Positions 46,539 through 55,439 of a stretch of 64,000 bases of DNA are shown in pieces (the first letter of the stretch is position 1; each line of letters starts with the position of its first letter). Under the pieces are notes generated by a model. The model had not been told where the DNA came from. It saw only the letters and a list, made by a program, of their open reading frames with translations, and searched no databases. This DNA is from an uncultured Sulfitobacter sp. (GTDB taxonomy: Bacteria > Pseudomonadota > Alphaproteobacteria > Rhodobacterales > Rhodobacteraceae): contig NZ_CANMFS010000013.1 of assembly GCF_947497275.1 (NCBI RefSeq), positions 1-64,000 of the forward strand, written 5' to 3'. The position numbers were made by a program, and so were the translations under genes.

Positions 46539-47163
46539 TCTTTCATCGTGACCCTCCCAAGTCGATGCCGTCCGCACCCACCTCCCTTGGGGGCGCGACT
46601 CCTTCTGAAGGTAGACTAGGGGTAAATTTCTTCGCTGCCAATACCGCAGGTCGGAACTTCGTTTCGCAATATCAGATTCCCGCATATGCGCCGGCTTTGG
46701 CCAAGCGGGCATATATAGGTGCCTGCTCGAAGAGACACCAAAATATTACATAACTAGTATTACGCCTGCTTTAGTGGTCACTGGCGCACACCCCCTGATC
46801 GGCCCCATGGGATGCGACCCTGTCTACTTTGCTATCGAAAAACCAATCCAGGGTTGCGAAAATAACACGCATTTACCGAAATATCGCGGAATTACAACCA
46901 TGCGGCGAAAATCTGCCGGTTGGCATCTTCCCGTTTGACCTTACAACTCATTGAAACAACATAGTTATTTCACGCTTTTTCTAATGGCCGCCAAAGCAAT
47001 TTACCCTGTCGCGCCGCTGAAATTTCAAGTGAGAAATTATCAGCTTATAGGCAATTAATATCAATATAGCTTTCCCCATACGCTTCTTCTATACGGTTTG
47101 ACAGCACAGAAGCTCCCGGTCCTTGCGATAGGTCGGGTCACCTTTTTGGGAAAGGAATGACCC
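46539..47163. other. Long AT-richer divergent intergenic region
   Basis: 625 bp without a gene, visibly richer in A and T than its surroundings. The first 110 bp hold the leftward leader and promoter candidate. Farther right are direct repeats of TATTAC (in AATATTACATAACTAGTATTACG, near 46742-46762) and long AT-rich tracts (46950-47075). A TTGACA at 47098-47103 has no acceptable -10 at 16-18 bases. Ribosome site GGGAAAGGAATGACCC precedes the DUF481 gene. No structured RNA or reading frame is recognised. Confidence 0.5.
46613..46641 (-). promoter_or_regulatory. Candidate sigma-70 promoter for the acyl-CoA ligase operon
   Basis: Read on the minus strand, TTGGCA (46641-46636) and TAGTCT (46618-46613) are separated by exactly 17 bases. 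Transcription would start near 46606, leaving a leader of about 70 nt. An 11-base inverted repeat CCTTC-T-GAAGG (46601-46611) overlaps the start and could be an operator. Confidence 0.45.
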
Positions 47164-48018
47164 ATGAACACTCTTTTGAAACTCGCCACCGTTTCCGCGC
47201 TGGCACTTTCCGTTGCTGCCCCTGCGTTCGCGCAGACCCGCATCACCGGTATCGAAGCCCTGAACGACGACATCGACGACATCACAGATGACGTAAACGA
47301 TGATCTCGACGACCAGAACGACATCGAGCGTTTCGGCCCGAACGGCGTGCCACAAGGCTGGCGCGGTTCGTTCGCTTTGTCCGCATCCGGAACGGACGGC
47401 AACACCGACACAGGTGAAGTCGCCGGTGCCGGCCGCCTGACATATGGTGTCGGCGATTGGAACCACCTGATGGGCTTCGCCATCGAATACGGCGAAGACA
47501 ATGGCGACACCAGCGAAGAGAAATTCTTTGCAACATACGAAGGCAGCCGCCAGTTCACACCCGAATGGTATGCGTTCGGTATCGCCCGGTACCAGTATGA
47601 CGGCTACCTGACAGACGACAACGATGACGAAATCGACGGCTCCGAAACAGACGCCTTCCTCGGCTTTGGTCCAGGCTACCGTGTCCTGCGGGATCCAAAC
47701 CACACATGGCGTGTGCAGGCGGGCCCCGGCGTGCGTTACTTCAAGGACGTGACCGGCGACTCTGAGACCGAAGGTGGTTTCATCGTTTCCTCGCGCTACT
47801 TCTACGCGTTCAACGATACCGTATCGTTCACAATGGACACGGACATTCTTGGCTCCGATGTCAACACGATCGTCTCGAACGACGCTGGCGTGAACTACAA
47901 ACTGTCGGACAACCTGTCGACACGGGTCAGCTTGCGGACAGACTACAACACCGATCCGGTTGCTGGCACAGAATCCACCGACAACACACTCGGTGTTTCT
48001 CTGGTTCTCGGCTTCTGA
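47164..48018 (+). CDS. DUF481 family outer-membrane protein
   Basis: Probable outer-membrane beta-barrel of the DUF481/YdiY type (284 aa). A signal peptide MNTLLKLATVSALALSVAAP ends at about residue 23 (AFA-Q). Residues about 30-55 form an Asp-rich segment with repeated I/V/L-N/D-D-D pattern, then alternating aromatic strands (SFALSASGTDGN, WNHLMGFAIEYG, WYAFGIARYQYDGY) to a C-terminal VSLVLGF ending in Phe, as barrels do. Relatives include a salt-inducible outer-membrane protein. Stands alone, followed by a strong terminator. Confidence 0.9.
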   Translation: MNTLLKLATVSALALSVAAPAFAQTRITGIEALNDDIDDITDDVNDDLDDQNDIERFGPNGVPQGWRGSFALSASGTDGNTDTGEVAGAGRLTYGVGDWNHLMGFAIEYGEDNGDTSEEKFFATYEGSRQFTPEWYAFGIARYQYDGYLTDDNDDEIDGSETDAFLGFGPGYRVLRDPNHTWRVQAGPGVRYFKDVTGDSETEGGFIVSSRYFYAFNDTVSFTMDTDILGSDVNTIVSNDAGVNYKLSDNLSTRVSLRTDYNTDPVAGTESTDNTLGVSLVLGF

Positions 48019-48032
48019 ACCGGAAAAACGGT

Positions 48033-48070
48033 ATGGTGTCGCCGGGTACCCTCGTACCGCGCGACACCAT
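48033..48070 (+). repeat. Extended hairpin after the DUF481 gene
   Basis: ATGGTGTCGC (48033-48042) pairs perfectly with GCGACACCAT (48061-48070). An inner GGTAC/GTACC stem (48045-48049 with 48054-48058) continues it after a 2x2 mismatch. It lies directly before the intrinsic terminator. Confidence 0.65.
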
Positions 48071-48076
48071 CACCGG

Positions 48077-48108
48077 AGGAGGATGGGATTGCCCCCATCC
48101 TCCTTTTT
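48077..48108 (+). terminator. Rho-independent terminator
   Basis: AGGAGGATGGG (48077-48087) pairs with CCCATCCTCCT (48094-48104), 6-base loop, followed by TTTTT to 48108. It ends transcription of the DUF481 gene ahead of the convergent nitroreductase. Confidence 0.88.
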
Positions 48109-48133
48109 CCGTTTTCAGTACATCATTTCTGAA

Positions 48134-48811
48134 TTATTCGTCGAACCCAACGAACCGCGCGACGTCATTTACATCGCGCCGCTTTGACACCACGGCATTG
48201 GCCGAGAAATCCTCGTCCGGCCAACCCATCGCCACGCAGGTCATGATCACTTCGTCGTCGGGGATTTGCGCGTGCTCGCGCACAACAGGCGATTGCATGA
48301 TGCCCTGGCCATTGATCACAGCACCCAATCCGCGCGACCACGCTGCAAGCACCAGACCGTAGGTCACGGCACCCAGATCGAAGTGCGCGATGGTGCCACC
48401 GTCGAGCGATTTGTCGAAAGTCACGACGATCGAGACCGGCGCGTCGAACTGGCGAAACCCGCGCATCACCCAATCTTGCCGCATCTCCTTGTCGTCCCGC
48501 GCGATGCCCATTGCGGCGAACAGCTGTTTTGCGATTTCAACCTGTCGATCGCGGTGCGGACCCTCATAGGCGCCGTGGTCAGCGATCTCACGCACGGGCG
48601 CGATCCCGGAGAGCATGCGGGTGGAGTTGCCCTCCCGCACTTTCTCCAACGGCTTCCCGGTCAGCACGTGCAGATGCCAGGGCTGCGTGTTCATCGACGA
48701 CGGCGCGCGATTGGCCAGTGCGATGATCTCTTCGATCACGTCGCGCGGAACGGGTTTTTTCTGAAATCCGCGAATGCTGCGGCGCGATTGCATCGCCTCG
48801 TCAAGGTTCAT
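48134..48811 (-). CDS. Nitroreductase family protein
   Basis: FMN-dependent nitroreductase-fold oxidoreductase (225 aa). N-terminal MQSRRSIRGFQKKPVPRDVI with the RRSxRxF FMN-binding motif, APSSMNTQPWHLHVLTG, and C-terminal VAMGWPDEDF are standard. These enzymes reduce nitro groups, quinones or enones with NAD(P)H. Single gene, convergent with DUF481, 19 bp downstream of the mipA-like stop on the same strand. Confidence 0.94.
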   Translation of the reverse strand: MNLDEAMQSRRSIRGFQKKPVPRDVIEEIIALANRAPSSMNTQPWHLHVLTGKPLEKVREGNSTRMLSGIAPVREIADHGAYEGPHRDRQVEIAKQLFAAMGIARDDKEMRQDWVMRGFRQFDAPVSIVVTFDKSLDGGTIAHFDLGAVTYGLVLAAWSRGLGAVINGQGIMQSPVVREHAQIPDDEVIMTCVAMGWPDEDFSANAVVSKRRDVNDVARFVGFDE

Positions 48812-48830
48812 GAAGGGATCTATCCGTCGT

Positions 48831-49598
48831 TTAGAAGTTCAGCGTGAAAACGCGGCTCAGACCCAGGCGCACACGCCATTGGTCTTCCGATCCGGTGGCC
48901 GTGATCGGGCTGTCGGCGGCATCGTTGAGCAGCTTCTCATAGCTGACCGCACCCTCAATGGCCCATCTATCATCGAGGAAATAGGTGCCCTGCACCTCGA
49001 TACCCGCTGACATGGCACCGCCATCCGCGTCGTAGATCCCGAACGAAGACGCCGCCGCCTCGTCAGCAGTCACGCCGAAATAGGTGTTGGCATAGTCGCT
49101 GTCGCCGAAGTTCACGCGAGGGCCCGCGGTAAACAGCCAACGGTCGCTGGGGCGATAGATCAAGTCGGCACCCACGGTCCCGGTGACGGCGGTATGTCCG
49201 CCGATACCCTTGCGCACTTCGCCAAAGGCCTTCCAATAGGTCTGCTGGTATCCGATGCCGAAACCCAGCTCGACTGCTGTATCAATATCGTCAAGGCCCG
49301 TCAGCTCGTCATAGTCGTCGCTGTCCCGCTCGCCGATCACCTTGAACGCGCCAAAGTAGGTGAAGCCGTTGGCGGGGATGCCGCGCACACCGCTGCCGAT
49401 GTCTGTGCCGCCCCATTTCAGCGCGCCGAATTTGAAACCGAAATCCGCAGCACCCTGATAGTTGTCGGAACCGGGGTAATCGGGCACCGCAGCAGCACCA
49501 CCGCGCAGTGAGAAGTTGAAGGACCGGTCCTGCGCGGACGCTGGCAGGGCCAGACCGATCGCGAAAATGCTGGCAGACAGAAGGGGAACGAAACGCAT
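48831..49598 (-). CDS. MipA/OmpV family outer-membrane protein
   Basis: Outer-membrane beta-barrel (255 aa) of the MltA-interacting protein/OmpV family. Signal peptide MRFVPLLSASIFAIGLALPA with cleavage near residue 23 (ASA-Q). The mature part begins with FNFSLRGGAAAVPDYPGSDN, a family hallmark, and ends LSRVFTLNF with terminal Phe. The start at 49598 is chosen over 49661 because only it places the signal peptide at the N-terminus. It lies 130 bp after the TRAP dctM-like stop and probably has its own promoter. Confidence 0.92.
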   Translation of the reverse strand: MRFVPLLSASIFAIGLALPASAQDRSFNFSLRGGAAAVPDYPGSDNYQGAADFGFKFGALKWGGTDIGSGVRGIPANGFTYFGAFKVIGERDSDDYDELTGLDDIDTAVELGFGIGYQQTYWKAFGEVRKGIGGHTAVTGTVGADLIYRPSDRWLFTAGPRVNFGDSDYANTYFGVTADEAAASSFGIYDADGGAMSAGIEVQGTYFLDDRWAIEGAVSYEKLLNDAADSPITATGSEDQWRVRLGLSRVFTLNF

Positions 49599-49728
49599 CG
49601 GGGCAAACTCCAAAAACAGATGCGAACGCAGCAGCAGCGTCCGCGGATTGCGACCATTCATAAGCGCCGCGTTTCATCAAGTATATCGGGAAAATGATAT
49701 TTCCACCCCGCATGTTGCCGCTGCACCC

Positions 49729-51036
49729 TCACAAACCGGGCAACCACAGCGCGAGCTGCGGAAATGCGATCAACAGCACGACCAGAAGCATTGAGCAGGC
49801 CATATAGGGCAGTGCCGAGCCGTAGATTTCGCGCATCGTCGTTTCTTTGGGCGCCACGCCTTTCATCACGAACAACAGCAGTCCGAACGGCGGCGTGGTA
49901 AAACTGATTTCCAGCGCGAGCAGGATGATAAGCCCGAACCAGATCGGATCGAATCCCAGCGTTGCCGCCAGCGGAAAAAAGATCGGCACGGTGAGCAACA
50001 TCATCGAAATCTGCTCCATGAACATGCCGAGCAGCAAAAGGACCCCGAACATCACCAGCAGCATCGCGACCGGGGCAAGATCGAACGAGGTGGCCCAGCG
50101 GATCAACCCGCTGGACGCACCCGAGAACGCCAACAGCTGGCTGAACGTCGCGGACCCGAACACGATGAGATAGGCCATGAGCGTCACCCGGAGCGCGCCG
50201 ATCACCGATTTCTTCATCGAATCCCATGTCAGGCAGCGGAACAAAACGCCCAGGATCAACACCCCCAGCGCACCGAAGGCCGCCGCCTCGGAGGGCGTGA
50301 TCAGACCACCCACCATGCCGATCACGATGATGACCATCACCGATAGCATCGGCACGATGTCCCTGAACAGCAGCCCCAGCTTGGCACCGGTGTTCAGCGT
50401 CTCGACGTCATAGGCTGGGGCGGCATCCGGGTCGATCCGCGTTTGCACGTAGATCGTTGCAATATAGAAGGTCGCAAGGATCAGCCCCGGAACAACCCCC
50501 GCGATCAGCAATGCCCCCACATCGATTCGCGCCAGCGTCGCCAGCAGCACGGCCAGCGCCGAGGGCGGGATGATGATCGCCAAACCGCCGGTGCCGAGGA
50601 TCGGACCGATAGACATGTGTTTCTTGTACCCCCGGTTCGTCATCTCCGGCACCATGAGAGAGCCCAGCAGGGCGGTAGAGCCCATCGACGACCCCGACAG
50701 CGTCGAGAATGCGGTGCCGCCCAGCACCGTCACATACGACAGGCGGCCCGGCAGCCGGCCCAGCAGCTTGTCGATGGCATTGAACATGCGCGCGCCCAGA
50801 CCGGTGTGAAAAAAGATCTCTCCCATAAGAAGAAACAGCGGGATCGGCACCAGTGCAAAATTGGTCAGCCCGCCAAACCCGTTGTTGAGCATTAGGGTGA
50901 CACCGCGCGCGCCGCCCATGAAAAACCACGCGCCGATGATATTCGCTGCCAGAAACGCGAGCGCGACAGGCATACCGATCGCCATCAGCACGAGGATAGA
51001 GCCGATCAGCAGGCCGAGCGATTCAAACCATTCCAT
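49729..51036 (-). CDS. TRAP transporter large permease subunit (DctM-like)
   Basis: Inner-membrane transport subunit (435 aa) with about twelve hydrophobic segments. Typical TRAP-L elements are IPLFLLMGEIFFHTGLG, LSGSSMGSTALLGSLMVPEM, LGTGGLAIIIPPSALAVLLA and FTTPPFGLLLFVMKGVAP. The start overlaps the small-permease stop by one base (TAATG). With the DctP and DctQ genes it makes a complete three-part importer, transcribed from the leuCD-like genes. Substrate is likely the acid handled by the adjacent enzymes (inference). Confidence 0.95.
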   Translation of the reverse strand: MEWFESLGLLIGSILVLMAIGMPVALAFLAANIIGAWFFMGGARGVTLMLNNGFGGLTNFALVPIPLFLLMGEIFFHTGLGARMFNAIDKLLGRLPGRLSYVTVLGGTAFSTLSGSSMGSTALLGSLMVPEMTNRGYKKHMSIGPILGTGGLAIIIPPSALAVLLATLARIDVGALLIAGVVPGLILATFYIATIYVQTRIDPDAAPAYDVETLNTGAKLGLLFRDIVPMLSVMVIIVIGMVGGLITPSEAAAFGALGVLILGVLFRCLTWDSMKKSVIGALRVTLMAYLIVFGSATFSQLLAFSGASSGLIRWATSFDLAPVAMLLVMFGVLLLLGMFMEQISMMLLTVPIFFPLAATLGFDPIWFGLIILLALEISFTTPPFGLLLFVMKGVAPKETTMREIYGSALPYMACSMLLVVLLIAFPQLALWLPGL

Positions 51037-51542
51037 TATTCGTGAATTCCCGCTTCGCCGGAGTGCATGAGGTCAGCGCCGAATACGAAGCGACTGAATT
51101 CGATGGCCATGAGGCCAAAGCTGACCGGAAAAGCCAGCGTCAGTATCCATTTCGGGAAATAATAGGCCCGCACGTCCAGATCATTACGCGCGATATTGGT
51201 AAGCATCAGCTCCCCGCCTTTCCACGCCAGCATCACACAGACAGCAACGCAGAGCGCCGCCACCGTGCGGCTGACGATCCGGCGTGCGGAGCCGGGCAAG
51301 GCGGCCGTGACCAGCTCAATATGCACATGGCCTTTTTCGCGCACCAGCCAGGGCGCGCCCAGCATCGTCATGTACAAGATCGCGTATTCGGAAGAGGTGA
51401 ACAGCCACGCAAAAGGCTGCATTCCGAGATTGCGCATGGTGACGGACATGATGACGGAAATCATCAACCAGACAAGCATAAGTCCCGCGATGCCCGCCAT
51501 CGCGTAGAGTACCGCGCGGTACGCCTTGCCGATCAGTTCCAT
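51036..51542 (-). CDS. TRAP transporter small permease subunit (DctQ-like)
   Basis: Four-helix inner-membrane subunit (168 aa). Hydrophobic segments include AVLYAMAGIAGLMLVWLMIS and ILTLAFPVSFGLMAIEF. EYAILYMTMLGAPWLVREKGHVHIEL is the conserved loop of the DctQ family. It lies 57 bp after the binding protein and overlaps the large permease. Confidence 0.93.
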   Translation of the reverse strand: MELIGKAYRAVLYAMAGIAGLMLVWLMISVIMSVTMRNLGMQPFAWLFTSSEYAILYMTMLGAPWLVREKGHVHIELVTAALPGSARRIVSRTVAALCVAVCVMLAWKGGELMLTNIARNDLDVRAYYFPKWILTLAFPVSFGLMAIEFSRFVFGADLMHSGEAGIHE

Positions 51543-51599
51543 TCTGTGCGCCGCCTCCGTAAGACAGGCGCACGGGTGATCCCGCGCGCCACGTTTCGT

Positions 51600-52598
51600 C
51601 TATTTGTCGTAAAAAAGCTCGATCAGCTTGTCGTAGTTTCCAGCCCCCTGGGGCGCCTCTTCCATGAGGCTTTTCATGCGGTCCCACGTGTTCTGGACCG
51701 CTGCCGCCAGATATTCGTCGGCCGCGTCCCCTTCGAGCGTTACCACCGTCATCCCCGCCTCCTCGAGCGCCTTGAAATCTTCGTCGCGCACGGCGCCCAG
51801 CTTTTCGGCGGATTCTTTTTCGTGTGCAATCGCCACGTCCTGCACAATTGTCCGCGCCTCTTCCGACAGGCTGTTCCACTTCTCAAGGTTCACAATCACG
51901 CCCAGGTCGGTCGAGAAAAAGCACGGCTCGATCCGATAGTTCAGGAACTCGTTCCACTTCAGGTCGATCAAACCGATCTGGGTCCAGCCGGTCGCATCCA
52001 CGACGCCCCTCTCTAGCGCGGCGTAGACTTCGGTGGTGGGCAAGTCGATCACCTGCGCGCCGAGATAGTCGGTGAAGAACGCATTATAAACGGCGTTGCC
52101 GCGCAGCTTCAGTCCGGAGACATCCAGATTTCCGCTGTCGTCCAGCGCCGGCTCATCGCGCGTCCACAGGTTGTAGCAGACCCCGGAATCGAACCAGCCG
52201 AGGTATTTGACGCCCATCTTTTCCTGGTGGATCTCGTCGATCAATGCGATGCCGCCATTCTCGCGCACTTCGGCCGCGACCTTGTTCGACGTGACCAGCG
52301 CGTCTTTCTCGGGCAAGGCACCTGCGTAAAAGCTGCCGGGTGTGTAGACCATGTCGACGACACCGGCGCGCACCGCGTCGGGCTGCTGGAACATGCCGAT
52401 GGCCTCCGGTCCGCCGCGCACTTCGATCTGCACGACGCCGTCGCCCGCGTCGTTCACCTTGTCGACAAATTCCAGAAACGATTTCGTATAGATCAGCGAT
52501 TCGGGAAAGGCGTGCACGGCAGTGATCGTTTCCTGCGCATAGGCCGTGCCGGCCAGCGCCGTCGTGGCGAGGATGCCGCCGAGAATTGTATTTTTCAT
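51600..52598 (-). CDS. TRAP transporter substrate-binding protein (DctP-like)
   Basis: Periplasmic binding protein (332 aa). Signal peptide MKNTILGGILATTALAGTAY with cleavage near residue 21 (AYA-Q). DctP features include VDMVYTPGSFYAGALPEKDA, GLKLRGNAVYNAF with the conserved Arg that binds the substrate carboxylate in this family, and DLPTTEVYAALERGVVDATGW. It starts 48 bp after leuD on the same strand, with GGGAGAAAAACC upstream. The ligand is expected to be a carboxylate. Confidence 0.95.
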   Translation of the reverse strand: MKNTILGGILATTALAGTAYAQETITAVHAFPESLIYTKSFLEFVDKVNDAGDGVVQIEVRGGPEAIGMFQQPDAVRAGVVDMVYTPGSFYAGALPEKDALVTSNKVAAEVRENGGIALIDEIHQEKMGVKYLGWFDSGVCYNLWTRDEPALDDSGNLDVSGLKLRGNAVYNAFFTDYLGAQVIDLPTTEVYAALERGVVDATGWTQIGLIDLKWNEFLNYRIEPCFFSTDLGVIVNLEKWNSLSEEARTIVQDVAIAHEKESAEKLGAVRDEDFKALEEAGMTVVTLEGDAADEYLAAAVQNTWDRMKSLMEEAPQGAGNYDKLIELFYDK

Positions 52599-52646
52599 TT
52601 GGTTTTTCTCCCTTGTTGGTGACGCATTTCGCGCCTTTCATGCTTG

Positions 52647-53237
52647 CTATTGCGTGGGTTTCGTCCACGGATGCGCGGCAAGTCTGCCCGCCCAAAACTG
52701 TCTGATCGCGTCCGCGTGCTGTGCTGTCAGATCAATGTCGTCCCAGCCGTTCATCAGCTTTTGCCGCCAGACAGGGTCCAGATCAAAGGTCACGGTGGTG
52801 TCGCCTACGGTTACGGTTCCCGCGTCAAGATCCACGCGCGCCGACGCATCCGCCTGTCCAAGCGCATTGATCAGCGCCTCGATCTCCTCCGTCTTGATGC
52901 GTGCGGGAAGCAGGCCGTTGTTCACCGCATTGCCCGCGAAAATATCCCCGAAGCTGGGGGCGAGCACGGCGCGGACTCCGAAATCAACCAGCGCATAAAC
53001 CGCTGCCTCGCGGCTTGATCCGGTACCGAAATTGCGACGGGTAATCAGAACATCAATCTGCGCGTGGCGGTTCAAAGGATGATCTGCGTCATCCACACGC
53101 GCATCGTAGAGCAGGAACTCTCCATAACCATCCTTGCGCGGCTGCGACATGAACCGCGACGGAATCAATTGATCGGTGTCTACATTCGCCTGCGCCAACG
53201 CCACCGCACGCCCTTCGATCATGCTCCAGCCGCTCAT
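52647..53237 (-). CDS. LeuD-like aconitase-family small subunit (3-isopropylmalate dehydratase type), variant active-site loop
   Basis: Swivel-domain subunit (196 aa) of a LeuCD-type hydro-lyase. NVDTDQLIPSRFM at residues 18-30 and the substrate loop NFGTGSSREAAVYALVDFG at 69-87 are clear. Biosynthetic LeuD normally reads NFGCGSSREHAPWAL here, so Cys, His, Pro and Trp are all changed. There is no leuA or leuB nearby. The context (lyase, hydantoinase, TRAP importer) argues for a catabolic hydratase acting on a maleate- or citraconate-like acid (inference). The start overlaps the intended leuC stop (ATGA). Confidence 0.9.
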   Translation of the reverse strand: MSGWSMIEGRAVALAQANVDTDQLIPSRFMSQPRKDGYGEFLLYDARVDDADHPLNRHAQIDVLITRRNFGTGSSREAAVYALVDFGVRAVLAPSFGDIFAGNAVNNGLLPARIKTEEIEALINALGQADASARVDLDAGTVTVGDTTVTFDLDPVWRQKLMNGWDDIDLTAQHADAIRQFWAGRLAAHPWTKPTQ

Positions 53238-54627
53238 GTCCGCCCCTCCAGCAGGGGCCGCACATCGCCAGATGCCCGTTGACCGCAGCGGCGGCCACCA
53301 TCGCCGGGCTCATCAGGTGGGTGCGCGCACCGCGTCCCTGTCGGCCCTTGAAATTGCGGTTGGTGGATGACGCACAGCGTTTACCGTTCCCGACGCGGTC
53401 GCCGTTCATGCCGACACACATCGAACAGCCCGCATCGGCCCATTCAAGCCCCGCATCCACGAACACCTTCGCCAACCCTTCGGCCTCGGCCTGTTCCTTT
53501 ACCTGCGTGGACCCCGGAGACACCAACCCCGGCACCTTCGCGGTGCGCCCTTTCAGCACCGCCGCAGCCAGTCGCAAATCCTCGATCCGCCCGTTGGTGC
53601 ACGAGCCGATGAACACCTGATCAATGGCGATCCGGTCCAGCGGCGTACCTGCCGTCAGTTTCATATAATCCAGCGACGCGCGGGCGTGCGCCGCCTTGCC
53701 CCCCGGCAGGCTGTCGGGATCGGGTACCGCACCGGTGATCGGCAGCGCCTCTTCGGGCGTGGTGCCCCAGGTGACGGTCGGCGCGATGTCGCCCGCATCA
53801 AACGCCACCTCGCGGTCAAACGCGGCATCCCTATCGCTTATCAGCGCGCGCCAATCGGCAACCGCCGCTGTCCGGGCCTCGCCCGCCGGCGCGAACGGAC
53901 GCCCCTTGATATATGCAAATGTCACATCATCAGGCGCCACCATGCCCAGCCGCGCGCCGCCCTCGATCGACAGGTTACACAGGGTCATCCGCCCCTCCAT
54001 GCTCAGCGCCTCGACCGCCGCGCCGGTATATTCAATCGCGTGACCGCGCGCCCCGCCCGCGCCCAACTGCGCAATCCAGTGCAGCGCCATATCCTTCGCC
54101 GCGACCCCGGCGCCAAGCGCCCCGTCAAACCGAATGCGCATTGTTTCGGGCCGCTTTTGCCAGATCGTCTGCGTGGCAAGGATATGCGCCACCTCTGTCG
54201 CCCCGACCCCGAACGCCAGCGCGCCAAAGGCTCCATGGGTAGATGTATGACTGTCGCCGCAGTTGATCAGCAGCCCCGGCAGGGTCAGCCCCTGCTCCGG
54301 CCCGATCACATGCACGATCCCCTGCCCCGGATCGCGCAGATCGAATAGCTTGATCCCCGTCTCTCGCGCGTTCTCGCCCAGCGTCGTGATCATCCGGCGA
54401 ATGTCGGGGGCCATGTCGCCCGCCCGCGTCGGCGCGTAGTGATCGACAACCCCGAATGTCAGGTCCGGCTGTGCGACCGGCATACCGCGTTCCTTGAGCT
54501 TGGCAAACGCGTGGTGCGACCCTTCGTGCACCAGATGCCGGTCCACCCACAGCAGGGATGTGCCATCGTCGCGCCTGAGGATCTCGTGTGCGTCCCACAG
54601 CTTGTCGAGCATCGTGCGCGCCGTCAT
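53234..54627 (-). CDS. LeuC-like aconitase-family large subunit, frameshifted near the C-terminus
   Basis: [4Fe-4S] hydro-lyase large subunit. N-terminal MLDKLWDAHEI, NCGDSHTSTHGAFG, and cluster ligands Cys343 (GSCTNGR), Cys401 and Cys404 (CSMCVGMNGD) are present, followed by SPAMVAAAAVNGHLA. After codon 454 the frame runs into 72 unrelated codons ending at 53089, inside leuD. Inserting one base between 53267 and 53266 restores DVRPLLEGRT and a stop at 53234 that overlaps the leuD ATG, as expected. So there is a one-base deletion, real or from sequencing. The cluster site is unaffected. The start overlaps the GntR stop (ATGA). Confidence 0.9.
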
Positions 54628-55439
54628 TCCGCAGCCTCCTGCATCGCCTTGTTCACCACCGGCTCCCAATGCCGGCCTTCGCCGGCGCCCACACGGCTCA
54701 GCATCATCTCCAGCTTAAACATGTCGGGGCGGTAAAGGGCCGCGAGGTATTCCACCCCCCGCCCGTCCACGTCACGCACGACACGGTTGAGCGACAGCAA
54801 GGGTGCGCCGACGCTCAGCCCCAGCACCTCGGCGACGTCCGGCGAGGCGAGCGTCGCGCTGACGCTTTGATCCGCTGTCTCGACCTCGACGCCCGACCGC
54901 TCCAGCAACCGGAACAGCGGCGTCGTGGCCAGTTCGGCCTCGGTATAATTCTCGGCAATCGCTTCGGGGACGTAGGTCGTCAGATGCGAAAACGCCTGTC
55001 CCTCGACCAACCGCAAGCGCACGGCGGTCTGCACGCGCGCCTGCGAACCCAGCTTCATCGCGGCGGCGACGCCCGTGGGCGGCAGCCCATAGCTGAACGA
55101 CAGCAACCGCGCCGTCGTCGTCTGGCCCATCTCCACGACCTGCGGCATCAGCGTCGTGAAATCGGCAGCCATCGAGGGCGTCGCCGTCGATGCGCGTACC
55201 CGCGTACCGGCCCCCGCGCGCCGCTCGATCAACCCGTCCGCATCCAGCGCGTCCAAGGCACGGCGGACCGTGACCCGTGAGACGTTCAGCGCCGCCGCCA
55301 GCTTTTGCTCGCCGGGAAGGATGTCGCCGACCGGATAGACACCCCGCGCGATTTCGTCGTGCAACTGAAGATAGACACGCCGCGCCTTGCCCCCCTCGGG
55401 GAGGCCGCTCTGCGTTTTCACAGAAGGTCTGTCAGGCAT
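54624..55439 (-). CDS. GntR family transcriptional regulator (HutC/UTRA type)
   Basis: One-component regulator (271 aa). The N-terminal winged helix reads YLQLHDEIARGVYPVGDILP, then LAAALNVSRVTVRRALDAL, and the C-terminal UTRA ligand domain runs from about residue 100 (LSFSYGLPP to YLAALYRPDMFKLEM). It heads the leftward operon with leuC- and leuD-like genes and the TRAP importer, and is divergent from the hydantoinase operon. The 144-bp gap between them holds an inverted repeat suited to this family. Members bind small metabolites, often an intermediate of the pathway. Confidence 0.95.
   Translation of the reverse strand: MPDRPSVKTQSGLPEGGKARRVYLQLHDEIARGVYPVGDILPGEQKLAAALNVSRVTVRRALDALDADGLIERRAGAGTRVRASTATPSMAADFTTLMPQVVEMGQTTTARLLSFSYGLPPTGVAAAMKLGSQARVQTAVRLRLVEGQAFSHLTTYVPEAIAENYTEAELATTPLFRLLERSGVEVETADQSVSATLASPDVAEVLGLSVGAPLLSLNRVVRDVDGRGVEYLAALYRPDMFKLEMMLSRVGAGEGRHWEPVVNKAMQEAAE

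Noticed and set aside
46539-46712. N-terminal extension of the AMP ligase
   Set aside because: It would cover the promoter candidate and leader. The ligase family starts near MSLYPEVPRMTAM, which has a GGGAGGG site upstream.
47098-47130. TTGACA promoter for the DUF481 gene
   Set aside because: A perfect -35 hexamer, but there is no -10-like sequence at 16-18 bases; GCGATA is 21 bases away. Not listed as a feature.
53089-53233. C-terminal extension of the leuC-like frame into leuD
   Set aside because: Product of the apparent one-base deletion. The residues translate leuD in the wrong frame and match nothing expected of LeuC.
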